DNA from: Candidatus Aenigmatarchaeota archaeon
Lineage (GTDB): Archaea; Aenigmatarchaeota; Aenigmatarchaeia; QMZP01
Direction: 5' to 3'
DNA: 5,967 nucleotides
Assembly (NCBI GenBank): GCA_016202745.1
Contig: JACQOB010000080.1
Coordinates: forward strand, 1 to 5,967
The translations under genes were made by a program, and so were the position numbers. Under the pieces are notes generated by a model, which saw only the letters and a list, made by a program, of their open reading frames with translations, had not been told where the DNA came from and did no database searches. This document shows, in pieces, positions 5,944 through 5,967 of the stretch. Within the stretch, counting starts at the first letter, position 1; each line of letters begins with the position of its first letter.

Positions 5944-5967
5944 ATACCCATTGATTATTAATTTCCA

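Noticed and set aside
5944..5967. AT-rich stretch just upstream of speDE as its promoter.
   Set aside because: Its centre is only about 15 bases from the ATG, too close for a TATA box of a leaderless gene, and the window ends before the expected position.

Overview
The window is a compact stretch of what looks like an archaeal chromosome. It holds seven protein genes and no RNA gene, insertion sequence or CRISPR array. Three signs point to archaea. Several genes start about 25-30 bases downstream of an AT-rich TATA-like box, with little or no leader. The gene set includes AlaX, a YjbQ/UPF0047 protein of archaeal style and a pyruvoyl AdoMet decarboxylase. Arginine is mostly encoded by AGG. The lineage cannot be fixed from sequence alone; a small-genome (DPANN-type) archaeon is a guess.

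Layout: (1) 1-455, plus strand, is the 3' part of an AlaX-type alanyl-tRNA editing protein, cut by the window edge. (2) 499-1911, plus, is a bifunctional UMP synthase with orotate phosphoribosyltransferase (OPRT) fused ahead of orotidylate decarboxylase (OMPDC), performing the last two steps of UMP synthesis in one chain. (3) 1958-2941 and 2938-3777, plus, are a class I SAM-dependent methyltransferase and an inositol-monophosphatase/CysQ-family phosphatase; they share an ATGA overlap and form an operon. (4) 3779-4201, minus, is a YjbQ/UPF0047 protein that converges on the phosphatase with a single base between stop codons. (5) 4239-4787, plus, is a DedA/VTT-family membrane protein, divergent from yjbQ across a 37-base spacer that carries both promoters. 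(6) 4870-5943, minus, is a fusion of S-adenosylmethionine decarboxylase with an aminopropyltransferase (spermidine synthase-like).

The two bifunctional fusions are the most notable items. UMP synthase channels orotate to UMP. The SpeD-SpeE fusion makes decarboxylated AdoMet and uses it as aminopropyl donor for a polyamine. The second fusion lies in a clearly AT-richer segment that begins right after the DedA gene, which suggests separate acquisition. Both fusions deviate from textbook active-site signatures. The largest gap between genes is 82 bases, so there is no long unexplained stretch.
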